From the NCBI GenBank assembly GCA_000151295.1, contig GG745347.1, positions 160,433 through 224,432 of the forward strand: 64,000 nucleotides of DNA. Direction: 5' to 3'. Below the pieces are notes generated by a model that saw only the letters and a program-made list of their open reading frames with translations, had not been told where the DNA came from and made no database searches. Shown one piece after another: positions 20,733-31,352 of this stretch (its first letter is position 1; each line of letters starts with the position of its first letter). A program made the position numbers and the translations under genes. The stretch comes from Allomyces macrogynus ATCC 38327. Its lineage: Eukaryota > Blastocladiomycota > Blastocladiomycetes > Blastocladiales > Blastocladiaceae.

Positions 20733-22516
20733 TCAGTTGCGCCCGCGGGACAACGACTCGAACCGCGTCGGCGGCGTGCGGGGCTCCACGTTCTCCGTGA
20801 CCATGAGCGGGAAATACCCGGTCGTCGGCGCGTTCTCGCCGATCCGCGGATGCCGCGACCCGCGCGCCCACCCGTCCGAGTACCGGTTATGGATCGTGAC
20901 CAGGTCGCCCGGGTTCAGCGCCAACTCGTCCTCGGACGACGGCGCAAACGCAAGCTTGACCACCGTCACGGTACGTTCCGTCTCGGCTTCCCCACCGGCG
21001 GGCGGCGGCATCGGGATCACGTTCGGGACGGGCGACGTCGGCGACGATTGCTGCTGCGTCGCAGCGAAGGCACCGGCACCGGCCGCGGCCGCGGCAGCGG
21101 CAGCGGCAGGACCGCCCATCAGCGGCTGCTGGTACTCGGCACCACCACCGACCGCCGGCTGTGGGAGCTGTGGCTGCGCCGGGTACGCGACAGGCTGCGG
21201 GACGAATGGCTGCGGAGCAGGGGCAACGGGTGCGGGCGGCGCAATGTTGGCCGGCGCCGGGGCATACGGAGGCGGGGCCACGTTCTCCGTGCGCGCCATG
21301 GTCGCGGCCTTGGTGGCGTTCTCGGCGTTGCGCTTGCGAATGCGCCAGAGGACAACGAGCGCACCAAGGACCAACACGCCAACGACCGACCCGATAATGA
21401 TCGGGATCGTTTTGGACGACCCAGCCTCGCACGACTTGTCGTTCGGGTCGCACGCCGACGAACTCGCCGCCTGCGTCGACTGCGCCTTGGCCTCGGCCAA
21501 GTACTGCGCGCACTTGCCGCGCACGGAGTCGTTGAGCGACTTGCAGTCGTGCGAGCACGCGGCAGCCTCGGAAAAGTACCCGCACAGCTGGTTCACCGAC
21601 GCGTTGTTCTCGTTGTCTTCGCCGGAAATACACGACGTGTCGGTGCCGCGGTAGCTGGTCGTGTTGAGGAACGTGATGTGCTTGGCGGCCTGGTCGCGGC
21701 CCGACTGGCCGACGGGGCACAAGGTCGCATTGGAAATGTCGAATTGCAGCGAGGCAGCGCGCGCGTCGAGCGTCGATGCGCACACCGAGAACTTGGAGTT
21801 TTGCGAGCACGGGTCGCCCTTTTGCGAGTAAAAGTCGAGCAGGTCCAGACAGAACCACGTCTTGTACCACCGCTGGTCGGGCATTTGGCACCCGGCAATG
21901 TTGACCATGTACTCGCCGACGTACTTCTGCATGAACGCGTAGGACTTCTCACCGTTGAACTGGTCGTCGAGGTCGGTCGCGTTCTTGAGTTCCGGGACAA
22001 GGTAGGACCGCTTGGCGGGCAGGCGCATTTCAAAGTAGGACGAGATGTTGGTCGGAATGTAGAGACCCGTGAAGGCTGGTATTTCGGTTGCCGTCAAGGT
22101 GAGATGATTGTGGCAAGATGTGTTGCGGCGGCGAAAGAAAACGCACAGCTGCACGCCTTGGACTTTTCGAGCCAAATGCACTCTTGCGACCCGCGGCCGT
22201 CGACCTTGCACCGGCCACCGGGGCACTTGTCGGCGACCGTCGGCTTGGGCTTGGCGGTGGTCGCCGTGGCCGTGGCCGTTCCCGACGACGAGGGCGCGGC
22301 CGAGCTCGACGCCGACGTGGCCGTGGGCGTGGCCGTGGCCGAGGGCGACTCAGACGCCGTCGCGGTCGGCTTGGACCCGCTGCCGGGCAGGTTGACGGTG
22401 CCGATGCCCGGAATGTTCAGCTGCGGGGCAGCGAGCGAGGGAGTGAGCAGCAGGGCGGTGAGCGCCAGCAGCAGCGCCGCGGCGACGAGCGCGCGGCGAG
22501 GGCGGGGGCGCGGCAT
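20733..22516 (-). CDS. Receptor-like single-pass membrane protein with cytosolic SH3 domain
   Basis: Two exons, 20733-22075 and 22147-22516; 570 residues. Signal peptide at 1-30 (LVAAALLLALTALLLTPSLA), a Ser/Thr/Ala-rich stalk, then a Cys-rich ectodomain (about 95-342) with many Cys and N-glycosylation sequons (NISS, NATD, NATL, NTTS, NASV, NDSV). One TM helix lies at about 346-367 (TIPIIIGSVVGVLVLGALVV), followed by RIRKRN. The cytosolic part is Pro/Ala/Gln-rich with possible SH3 ligands, and an SH3 domain occupies about 491-555 (ALNPGDLVTI, YSDGWARGS, GYFPLMVTENVEP). I do not recognise the ectodomain. The architecture suggests a surface sensor or cortical scaffold; Sho1 is the only well-known fungal TM-SH3 protein, but it has four TM helices, so this is not Sho1. 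Confidence 0.8.
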
Positions 22517-23048
22517 GGCGGGGGCTCCGTGAGGTTGGCGGGCGCGAGTGCAACAAGTTGGGCGCGACCCAGGAGCGTGTGCGAGCGAGCAAAGTGGGGC
22601 GACGGCGAGATCGGAGAGTGAGAGCCGGTGAGAGCGGCGGCGAGGAGCGGGTCAAGCGGCACCAAGACGGCCAAGGCAAACTGTGAGCGCTCATGGCGGT
22701 GGCGGTGCCGGTGCAGGCGACAGTGCGCCCTGGCTGTGTGGCGCTCCAAGAAGCCGACGCCTAACGCCGAGAAAACTCGGATGCCTCGCGTCGAAGCGTA
22801 CTTGAGCGCCAACTGCGTTGTGAACACGACGCACCGACGACCGTGACACGACGCCGTCTCGGCGCGCCAGCAATCAGAAGCGACACGCTCGGCCGAAATC
22901 CTGGCGTCTCTGTTGGGCAAACGGCGCGCCGCTGCAGCCGCACCGGCCCGCCGCGCACCGATCGGTCGCGCAGCAATCAAGTCTTGGCCAGACAACCCAC
23001 CACCGTGTTTGCGGCACTATCATCCTACACGATGACATGATCCATCCA
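22517..23048. other. 5' flank of the SH3 membrane protein gene
   Basis: No gene seen; GC-rich unique sequence between two minus-strand genes. Confidence 0.5.
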
Positions 23049-23809
23049 TCACGCCGCACCCTTACCCCCACCGCTGGCACTGCCGCCCGTCAGACCCTGC
23101 AAGTGCGCGACCGCGCCCTGAATCGACGCGAGAAACTGCACGAGCGCGTCGCGCATCCGATCTACCATTTCTGGTCAGTTTCCGCCCATCCCCCCCCCCC
23201 CCCCATCCTTCCCCGACGCCCCGACATACCCGTCTCGGCCTCGAGCGCCTTCACCTCCCGCGCACCTTGTGCAATCGCGGCCAGCTGCATGCGGTGCGTC
23301 AAGTGATGATGGTGCAGGAGCGCGTCGCACGCGTCCTGCATCTGCTCAAACAAATCGAGCATCAGCGCCTCGAGCTCATGCTGGCCCGCAGCGTGTTGCG
23401 CGACAATCGCCGCGTGTAACTCGGAGACGTCAATGCGCGCGTGCGGCGCGCGTTGCAGCAGGTCGGCGAGGTCGAGTTCGCCGTCGGCGTCGGACATGGG
23501 CGGGACCACGGCCGGCGGAGGTGGCGGTGGGGTGTCGGTGGTGGTGTTGGTGTCGGGCGGCAACGACGCGCCGTTGGTGGCGGTGTCGTCGCGCGCGGCA
23601 GCGTGGTCGTCGTGTTGGTTGGCGAGCTCGTCGGCCTCGTCGAGCGTCAGAACGGGACCAGGCGACGTGGACGGGCGGTGGCGCGTCGACGGCGAGTCGG
23701 ATCCGGTGTTGGGCGCGTCGTCCTGGCCCGAGGGCGGCGGGCTCGATTGCAGCATGGGCGAGAGCAGGTGGGAGAGGACGCTGGTCACGGCGTGGCCCAG
23801 CGCCGTCAT
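23049..23809 (-). CDS. Hypothetical coiled-coil protein
   Basis: Exons 23049-23170 and 23230-23809, 233 residues; an in-frame ATG at 23896 would add 29 residues, but the sequence between looks like leader (CT-rich with a CCACCAG just before the inner ATG). The N-terminal half is Ser/Pro/Asp-rich and low-complexity with a polyproline run. The C-terminal half is helical: DLADLLQRAPHARIDVSELH, a His-rich LLHHHHLTHRMQ, and EMVDRMRDALVQFLASIQGA, typical of a small coiled-coil complex subunit. I do not recognise a family; small Mediator, BLOC or kinetochore subunits are possibilities without support. The intron (23171-23229) contains a 15-base C run. Confidence 0.55.
23190..23204. repeat. C homopolymer in intron
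   Basis: Fifteen C inside a 59-nt intron of the coiled-coil gene; the transcribed strand therefore carries a G run. Confidence 0.9.
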
Positions 23810-23896
23810 GGTGCGCTGGTGGAGAGGAGAGAAAGTTGGTGGCAGGGTAAAGTCGGTGCGGCGCGCGACAGCAAACGATCGTGAGTCGACCGACAT

Positions 23897-24258
23897 CGGG
23901 CAGGTGCATCAGCGAACGGATCAGGGCGACGCCGGGTCGAGAGCAGCGCCGCGCCGAAGTCAGAACGGTGGCCAGGGCGCAGCGTGCTCGCTCATGCTCA
24001 TGTCTCACTCCGCAGCCGCCAACGTCGACCATCTCCTCACGCATCCAGCGCCGGTGCCAGCAGCACGATGACAGCGCATAAGGAACAAAATACCGATCCA
24101 TTAGGTACACCACGAACACATCCACGACGAAACGGGGGAAGGGGAGTGGGCAGACGCAACAGCGACGACGACGCCGGTGTCGCAAACCCGGATCGCCGAA
24201 AGCAAACGCAAAGAACCAACCACAACAAGAAAAAGCAAGCCAAACTGTCAGCACACGC
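23897..24258. other. Spacer between coiled-coil and Hsp110 genes
   Basis: No gene seen; 5' flank of the coiled-coil gene and 3' flank of Hsp110. Confidence 0.5.
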
Positions 24259-26731
24259 TTAGTCGACCGACATCGGGTCCTCCTGCGCGGGCGTCGCGTC
24301 GGTCTTCTTCTCCTCGGTCTTGGCGGGCTCCTCGACCTTGGGCGCCGGCTTCGGGCGCGCGAGGATCGGCAGGCACTGCCGCTCGACCTCGTCCTTCTTG
24401 GCGAGCAGCTGCGCCGACGTGATCACGAGCGGCGCGTGCTTGGCCGCGGCCTGCTGCATAGCCAACTTCTCGTCGGCCCACGTGCGCGCCGCGGCAATCT
24501 TATCCTTGACAACCTGCAGGTCGCCCTCGAGCCAGGCGTTGTCCGGGTTGTCGGCGCGCACCTGCAGCGTCGCGAGCGCGTTACGCAGGACCGTCGCGGC
24601 CCGCGGCCGCTCATCGGCCTCGCGCGTCTTATCGTGCGCGGGCTGGCCAATCGCCTTGAGCGCGGCCAGCTTCTCAACGTAGACCGACTTGGTCGCGTCC
24701 TCGCCCTCGTCCGAGTACAGCCAGTCCTCGGCGGCGTTGACCAGGTCGGTCAGCTTGGCCTTGTCGGCCTCGGTCAGGTAGTCGGCCCAGGTCGTGTCCT
24801 TCTTGTCGCGCGCCTCGTAAATGTACTCTTCCAGCGCGTTCTTGGCGACTTCCGTGTCGTTGACGAGACGGTCGGCCGCGGCCATCTGGCCCTCCTCTTC
24901 GCGCAGCTTGAGCAGCGCGTCGCGCGAGAGACCAGCCTCGGTCGAGAGCACGTTCAGCTCCACCTTCTTGTGCTTCTTCTTGGGAGGCTCGTCGGCGGCG
25001 GGCGGCGGGGTTGCCGGTGCCGCGGAACCGTCAGCGGGCGCGGCAGCGCCCTCCGCGGGAACCTCGGGCTCCGGCTCGGGCGTGTTGTCCTCGACGAGCG
25101 CGTAGGCGGCCTCGACCTGGACCATATGGTTCGGGTTCATGCGCACGCGCACCTTGACGGTGGTCGGCTCGTCCGGGTTGGTCTCGGGCGCGCCGACCGG
25201 AATGTTCTTGACGGCGTACCGGCCAAGCCACGTGGGCACGTGGCAGACGGGCGCGGTCGTGGCCGCATCGAGGTGCGCCTCGAAATCAAACGGCTGCGCG
25301 GCCGGGCGGTAGAAGGTGAGCACCTTGGTCGCCGGCACGGTCGACCCGCGCTCAAAGACCGTCAGTTCCTTGGGCAACTCCTCGCCGTTGGCCGCGGGCT
25401 GCGTCCACGTCACCTTGACGTTGGACCCGGCCACGTCCTTGATGTCAAAGTCGCGCACGCGGAACGCCGGCGAGATGATCGCGCACATAAGCGCGCACCC
25501 ACGCGCGACGGCCTCGTCCTGGTTGATCGTGAACGAGAGCAGGTCGCGGCCAAAGTAACCCGTGATGGCGTTGCGCACGCCGGGGACACGCGTCGTTCCG
25601 CCGACCGTCTCGACGCAAAAGACCTCGTCCTTGGTCCACCCGGCCTTGGCGAGCACTTCCTCAATGAGCGGCGCAATCTTGGCCATGAACGGCGCCGAGT
25701 ACTGCTCAAACTCGTCGCGCGTGATCATCGACGACACGTCGCGGTCGTCGTGCAACGCCTCAATGTTGAGCGGCGCCTGCGAGTTGGCCGAGAGCACCTT
25801 CTTGAGCTTCTCGATCGCCGCGCGCAGACGGAACAGCGGCTTCGGGAACTGCGAGACGTCAAACTTGTACTTGCCCTTGAACTCGGTGACGAAGTGGTCA
25901 ACGAGCAGCTGGTCGAGGTCGCGGCCGCCGAGGAACGCGTCGAATGCCGTGGCCTTGACGTGCAGCTTGCCCTTGACGAACGCGACAGCCGCGACCGACG
26001 TCGATGAATGGCCGACGTCCACAAACACGACCTTGCGCGGCTCCGATTCGGGCAAGTCGGTCTTGGTGATCCCGTACGCGAGCGCCGCGGCGGTCGTATC
26101 GTTGATGATGCGCAGCGGGTTGAGCCCGGCAATCTCGCACGCCTCGGCGACGGCCTTGCGCTGTTCCGGCACGAACCAGCCGGGCACCGAGACGACGACG
26201 TCGGCGACGGGCGCGCCCGTCTCGCGCTCGGTCGTCGACTTGAGCTTGCCGAGGTACATGGCGGCGAGCTGCGTCGCCGAAAACACGCGCTCCTCGCCAA
26301 GGTAGTTGACGCGCGCGCCAATCTCGCCCGAGGGACTGCCCGACGGCACCAGCGTGCACGACAGGTACGAGCGCTCCTTGTCGAGCGTCGCGTCCGACGC
26401 CGGACGGCCCACCAGACGCTTCAGCGACGAGACGGTGTTCTTCAAGTTCGACACCTGCACGGACGCCGCGGCTTCGCCGAGAAGACGTGACTTTTGGCCG
26501 AACCCGACGAGCGAACTAGAAGAATTGGAACGGGGTGGCGTCGTGGACGCGTTTCAGTGCGACGGTTCTCGACGGCGACAGCGGCGCGCGCGCGCATCAT
26601 CGACCGGTGCGGTGGAGAACGTACGGCGTGAAGCGGTTCGAGACCTCATTGCAGATAATGTCGATGCCGCGGTTGCGCGCAACGGCAATGCACGACTGCA
26701 GGTTGCCAAAGTCGATGCCAACAACGGACAT
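24259..26731 (-). CDS. SSE1: Hsp110 chaperone (SSE1-type, Hsp70 superfamily)
   Basis: Nucleotide exchange factor and holdase partner of cytosolic Hsp70. Exons 24259-26515 and 26625-26731; 787 residues. It begins MSVVGIDFGNLQSCIAVARN and reads NEVSNRFTP across the splice junction, then SLVGFGQKSRLLGE and QVSNLKNTVSSLKRLVG, the Hsp110 rather than canonical Hsp70 pattern. Further nucleotide-binding-domain motifs are VSVPGWFVPEQRKAV, LRIINDTTAAALAYGI, VFVDVGHSSTSVAAVAF and CVETVGGTTRVPGV. The substrate-binding half carries an acidic Pro/Ala-rich loop followed by PPKKKHKKVELNV, typical of Sse1/Hsp110, and a helical C-terminus ending in a short acidic tail. Longer than yeast Sse1 mainly through the loop and tail. 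Confidence 0.94.
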
Positions 26732-27427
26732 GGTTGGATAGAGGGGTGGGGGAGAGTCGGGACAACACGCGCTGGGAATGCGGGTGCTTGTGGTGGGGGT
26801 TGGCCGCGCTCTTGTAATTAACGACGACGACGACGACGACGACGACGACAGCGGCACGGGTTCGACGACGGCTGACTTGGCGGGCTGGCGCGGATTTGCC
26901 TTGTTCCCTACATTCGACCAAAACCGATCGCCACCGAACGCAGGGTGCGCGTGGGCCGCGTGCGCGCACGTGACAAGTTGCCCGTCCTGCGTTCGTTCAT
27001 GTTCGCCTCGTTTCGCCTTCTCTCTTTGCTCTCCAAAACCACTCTTTCCTGGATCCTGAATACAACAAATGCGCGCTGATCTCTTGCCTGCACAGCATGT
27101 CCGCCGGCCGAGGGCAGTGACAGCGCCAGCGCCAGCGCCGGCAAGGGCGAGGGACGCGGGTTCGATTGTCGCCTGGGCGAGAGCAGGGCGGAAAGAACAT
27201 TTCCCCAGTCCCGCCATGTTACGGCGCGTATGGGGTGGAGAAGAGGTGCTCCGGCGCGATAAATGCGGCGTGTAACCCAGAGCGCGTCGACCTCGGCCAT
27301 AGCGGACAGGAGGAACATCAGCGTGGGATCAGGGCGGCGGCTCGGCAAGGTTGGGGTCTGCGTCTCACTCTACCGCCACAAATCAACACCAAGAACACAA
27401 TCAAGCGCAATACCGCACGACTTTGTT
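26732..27427. other. Hsp110 promoter region
   Basis: No gene seen. Contains a trinucleotide microsatellite 90 bp upstream of the Hsp110 ATG. Scattered GAA/TTC triplets occur, but I find no well-spaced run of three that would make a convincing heat-shock element. Confidence 0.5.
26821..26849. repeat. (ACG)n microsatellite
   Basis: Nine consecutive ACG units immediately upstream of the Hsp110 gene. Confidence 0.9.
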
Positions 27428-28177
27428 TCACAGCACGCCGCGCGCCCGAAACACATGCAAAAAGCGCGCGACCGCATCGTCCAACACCGGACTCGCCTCC
27501 ACCCGACCACCGTCATCCCCCGCGACCGCTGGCACGACGACGTGATCGACCAAGTCGCGCACGACCGCGTCCCCGGCATGCGGCAAGCGGCCCGCAACGT
27601 GCACGACGGTCGCCACGGGCGCCGAGGCCACGTACAGCTGCCCGACCGAGACCGCAAAGTTGCGCAAGTCAAGCACGATCCCATCAATCCTGGCCACTTG
27701 TGGCGGCGTCCACAAGTTTTTGAGCCGCGTGATGAGCGCGAGCGCGTGTCGTGGCGACGTTATCCGCGCGCCGGACGGCTCAATCGCGGCAGCGTCCCAC
27801 CGTGAACCACTGCTCGTCGCGTGCTGGAACACGTAGAGACGTTGTGCGGAAACGTGCTGCGCGGTGGACCGGAACACCTGCACGTCGAGCTGCAGCTTGG
27901 TCGTGTGCGCGCCGCCCGCGGGGGTCCCGCCGCCGCGGAGGACTTGCACGAGCTGGTCGGCGCGCGAAGGGTCGGTGGTGGGGACAAGCACGACGCAGTG
28001 AGGCAGGCCTGTGCCGCTTGTGGGGCGCGCAGCGGTTGGTGGGGCGGACGAGGCAGGTGATGCTGATCTTGGTACAGTTGCTGCTGGTGGGTTGCCGGGT
28101 GCGGATGGAAGCTGGTTCGCGGGCGTGGGCGTCACGGTGGAGATGGGAGCGGCAGCTGCCGCGGTGGGGTCGATCAC
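27428..28177 (-). CDS. MED20: Mediator head subunit MED20-like
   Basis: A long open frame of 249 codons to the stop at 27428. It starts with a Pro/Ala/Thr-rich lead; the globular part begins near GLPHCVVLVPTT and proceeds with LVQVLRGGG, TTKLQLDVQVFRST, QRLYVFQHATSSGSRWDAAA, HALALITRLKNLWTPPQVAR, IDGIVLDLRNFAVSVGQLYV and VVRDLVDHVVVPA, the strand-helix order of MED20/Srb2 (a TBP-like fold). The frame's first codon at 28177 is GTG and there is no ATG inside it, so the true start must be in a short 5' exon, probably between 28185 and 28420 (an acceptor-like GCAAGCAG is at about 28186-28193). I could not fix that exon. Divergent from the Sel1 gene. Confidence 0.62.
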   Translation of the reverse strand: MIDPTAAAAAPISTVTPTPANQLPSAPGNPPAATVPRSASPASSAPPTAARPTSGTGLPHCVVLVPTTDPSRADQLVQVLRGGGTPAGGAHTTKLQLDVQVFRSTAQHVSAQRLYVFQHATSSGSRWDAAAIEPSGARITSPRHALALITRLKNLWTPPQVARIDGIVLDLRNFAVSVGQLYVASAPVATVVHVAGRLPHAGDAVVRDLVDHVVVPAVAGDDGGRVEASPVLDDAVARFLHVFRARGVL

Positions 28178-28555
28178 GGTCGCGTCGAGGGTGCTGCTTG
28201 CGGAAACATGCGCTCAACAACGAACGGCAGCATGACAACCGGCCGAGCTGCCTCCGCGTCACCGACACGTGTGTATCGCACATGCGGGGTGCGAGACGCT
28301 TTGCACCACCGCGCGCCGTCCTCACAGCGCCCGCCTTTACGCCCCGCGCGCGCCCCGGAGCCGGCCCCGCTCGTCGTCGCTGAATTTGGCCCTCATTCTT
28401 GCTGCAAACCCTTGCTCGTCTTTCTTTCTCGACGCGCCCCGACTGCATTCCAGCCACCGGCCTTGACCCTGCATCTTGCGCACCTGCGCGCACACGCGCC
28501 TGCCCTCGGCCCTGCCGCTCCTCGACCGACTCTTCGCACGACGACCTGATAGACC
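28178..28555. other. Divergent promoter between MED20-like and Sel1 genes
   Basis: About 380 bp between head-to-head genes; it probably also contains the missing first exon of MED20. No clear core element identified. Confidence 0.45.
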
Positions 28556-30083
28556 ATGTCCAACAACCTACCACCATTGCCGGATCCCGGTACCGGTCCG
28601 CGTGCGGCCACCGCGCCCATACCGGCCTCGACGCTCGGCGCGTGCCCGTCGATCGACTCGGTCGTCAACAGGCTCTCGCTCGCCGCCGATCCCGCGCCGA
28701 CTTTGCCCCCACCCGTCCACGTCGTGCGCCATGATTCGGGCGGCACGTCGTCCGCCGCTGCAGTGCCGCGGCACCCGACGCTCCCATCGCCGGGGGGACC
28801 CGATCGCTCCTTTCCAGCGTCGCCCATGCGTGCTGGGACTCTGCCTCCACGGCCGGTCCCACCGCTGCGCGCCGACTCGTCCGGTGGGAAGCCAGCAGTC
28901 GCGAGCGCGATCCCGCGCGCCATGACGACAGCGACAGGGACGGCGCCGCGCGCGATGCCGCGTACGGGCCACGACGCGGCCAGCCGCGACCGCGTCCCCA
29001 GCGGCGGCGTCGCGAACGTTTCCGGCCAACTCCCGTCATCCTCGCTCTCCTCGTCGGCATTCGCCGCGTCCACGGGATCCGCCGTCCCAGCGCACGACTC
29101 CTCTGCCGCCGCGGCCCCCGCCCACGTGCCCGACGGTACCATCCCCCGCCCCGCGCCGGACCTCAGCGCCCTGCTGTGCAATATGACGCTGCATCGATCG
29201 GTGACGCGCACGGGCACGGGCGCGCGGTCCGTTGGCACGATGCAGTCGACGCCGTCGCACGCGCCGCCGCCCGAGGACCCAGCGCAGGTCGAGGCCGACG
29301 CGGCGATTCATCGCGGGATCCAATTGCATGAACGGATGCAGTTGCTGGAAAGTACCGCGCAGTTTCAGCGCGCGGCCGAGCTGGGGTCGCCGCTGGGCGC
29401 GTTCTTGTATGGGATGGCGTTGCGCAGGTACGGAGCTCCTTCTTCCCGAGTCCGGGTGACGAGGAGAGAACGTGCTAACCGTGGATGGCGAACGACGGTG
29501 ATATAGCGGGTGGGGCGTGCCCGTCGACGAACCCACCTCCTTCACGCACCTGTCGCGCGCGGCCGACCTGGCCATGCGGCACGCCGTCAACTCGGCCTCC
29601 CCGATGGCGCTCGCCGCACGCGAACTGACCATGGCCATCTACGAATTGGGCCAGTCGTTCCGGCACGGGTGGGGCACGCCCAAGTCGCAACGCACGGCAC
29701 TGTTCTACTTTCAAATCGCGGCGAATCTCGGAGACCCCGACGCGCAAATTGATTTGGCCACCTACCACTTGGCGGGGGACGGCGTGCGCCGCGATAAGGT
29801 CCTCGCCGCGCGTTACTTTCGCATGGCGGCGAACCAAGGCGTCGAGTTGCCGAGCAATGCCTGGATCTGGAAGGATAAGTATGACGGGTGTGGGATTTCC
29901 AAGGGCGGCGAGTGGCGCGCGCCGGGCACGGGAGTCAGCACGATTGATCGGCCGGTGGCTGTGGCGAGTACGTCGGCGAGTGGGCGCACGTCGCGGCAGA
30001 GCTCGGTCACGTCGCGGTCGTCGCTGATGGGCGGCAAGTCCAAGTCGCGGTCGTCGGTGACGGGGACGCGCGAGGGCGAGTAG
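28556..30083 (+). CDS. Sel1-repeat protein, Nif1/DSF2-like
   Basis: Exons 28556-29427 and 29507-30083; 482 residues. The first 240 residues are Pro/Ser/Ala-rich and disordered. Sel1-type helical repeats follow: AAELGSPLGAFLYGMALR, GWGVPVDEPTSFTHLSRAAD, ELTMAIYELGQSFRHGWGTP with ALFYFQIAANLGDPDAQIDL, and GDGVRRDKVLAARYFRMAAN. They close with NAWIWKDKYDGCG. The pairing of ELGQSFRHGWG with the terminal WIWKDKY is characteristic of the fungal Nif1 (Wee1/mitosis-linked) and DSF2 family. The tail is Ser/Lys/Arg-rich and could be phosphorylated. The intron has a GCTAACC branch sequence. The role in cell-cycle control is by family only. Confidence 0.82.
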
Positions 30084-31352
30084 AAAGGACTGGAGTGACA
30101 GGCGCAAAACTCAGACCAGGTGGAGGCTGCGTGGATGGGGGGGGGGGGGGGAGGGGGGCAGAAATAGATGATGCTGAGGGCGTGAACCATGCACTTAAGC
30201 GATATGTATTTGACGTGTTGGTTGGCCGTGCAGTGGGTGAGATCTTCTCCACGTGTCCGGGGTGTTGGACTGGATGCGCGTCGTGTCGATCGTTGACCGA
30301 TGCATCAACAGTTTCTTCTGGTCACAACAATGTATCACTGACTGTACTTGCCATCCACGCGCATCACGTCCACTCAATGGTGCCCCTCCTGCACGCCGCG
30401 CCCGCTCAGGGTATCCCGTTGCGCTCGTTGTCGATTGCGTCTGTTGCACGCCGAGCTGTGAGCACTCGCGCCGTCAGCACCTCTTTCGGGCATACAGCAG
30501 CCACCGCTCATGAGAGCCATGATTGCCGTTCACTCTTGCCCTCAGCCAACAATCAAGCCCACCTTGGGCCGCGCTCATGCTTGTTGACATTGCAGGCCGT
30601 GTCGTGTTCAACGGCGGGCCACCTTCCAGTCTGACCCGCCATTGGGCCGAAAAAGCGTGCATGCCGCGCTCACGGCCGCGCGTGCGCGTCGAACCCACCG
30701 AGCCCTTGGCTTGAGACATCGTGCTGGCTGTGGATTTACGGCCAGCGCGTCGCGACGCGGCTGGCAGAAGCGCGACCAGGCGCAGCTGCTGAGAAGTATC
30801 CCCTGATCAGTAATAAATTCGCACCATCTGCTGTTCCCATTCATACTCATTACGTCCACCTTGTGGGTTCGTCCCTGCTCGCCGCAAAACGCCCGATCTC
30901 ACACATCTGACTCGTCATACTGCGTGTCTCATTGCGTACCAAATTGGCGCTCTCTTCGCGATAGCACGTTCGCAGAAAAAATGAAATGACCGGGCGCCTG
31001 TTCTCCACCCTGTGAGGGGCCTGTCGTCGGCCGCGGAGTGGGCATGGTCGACGAGTACAAATGGCGCAAGGACTACGCGCGCGGAACGCCAACGGCGGCG
31101 ACTGGCACACTCGCGCAACCTGCACACTGTTTTCGACGCGATCTATATCAGTGGCGTCGTGCTCAGGGCAGTTGCAGAAATGACGCTGTGTTTGGGGCGC
31201 TTGCAGCGGCGCGAACAAACACAAATAGCTTCTCAACACCATCTTCGCTTGCGTCGGAAAACAACTCGTGCAGTCTATTCTTGACGTCAATACGCATCCA
31301 GTCCACCCAGTGATTTCCGTCCTGCCCTCCAGGCCCCGAGTCCCGCGCTCGC
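30084..31352. other. 1.3-kb intergenic region
   Basis: No supported gene; the small ORFs lack codon bias. A 15-base G run lies close to the Sel1 gene's 3' end. Confidence 0.5.
30137..30151. repeat. G homopolymer 3' of the Sel1 gene
   Basis: Fifteen G, then A and six more G, within the probable 3' UTR. Confidence 0.9.

Noticed and set aside
20196..22532. 778-codon plus-strand ORF opposite the SH3 membrane protein
   Set aside because: Arg/Gly/Val-rich antisense frame produced by GC3 bias of the real minus-strand gene; no domain.
24436..26007. 523-codon plus-strand ORF opposite Hsp110
   Set aside because: Antisense shadow; composition dominated by Arg, Leu, Val and Gly without motifs.
26900..27200. 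Heat-shock element upstream of Hsp110
   Set aside because: GAA/TTC triplets occur (for example GAACATTTC near 27199) but not as three correctly spaced inverted units.
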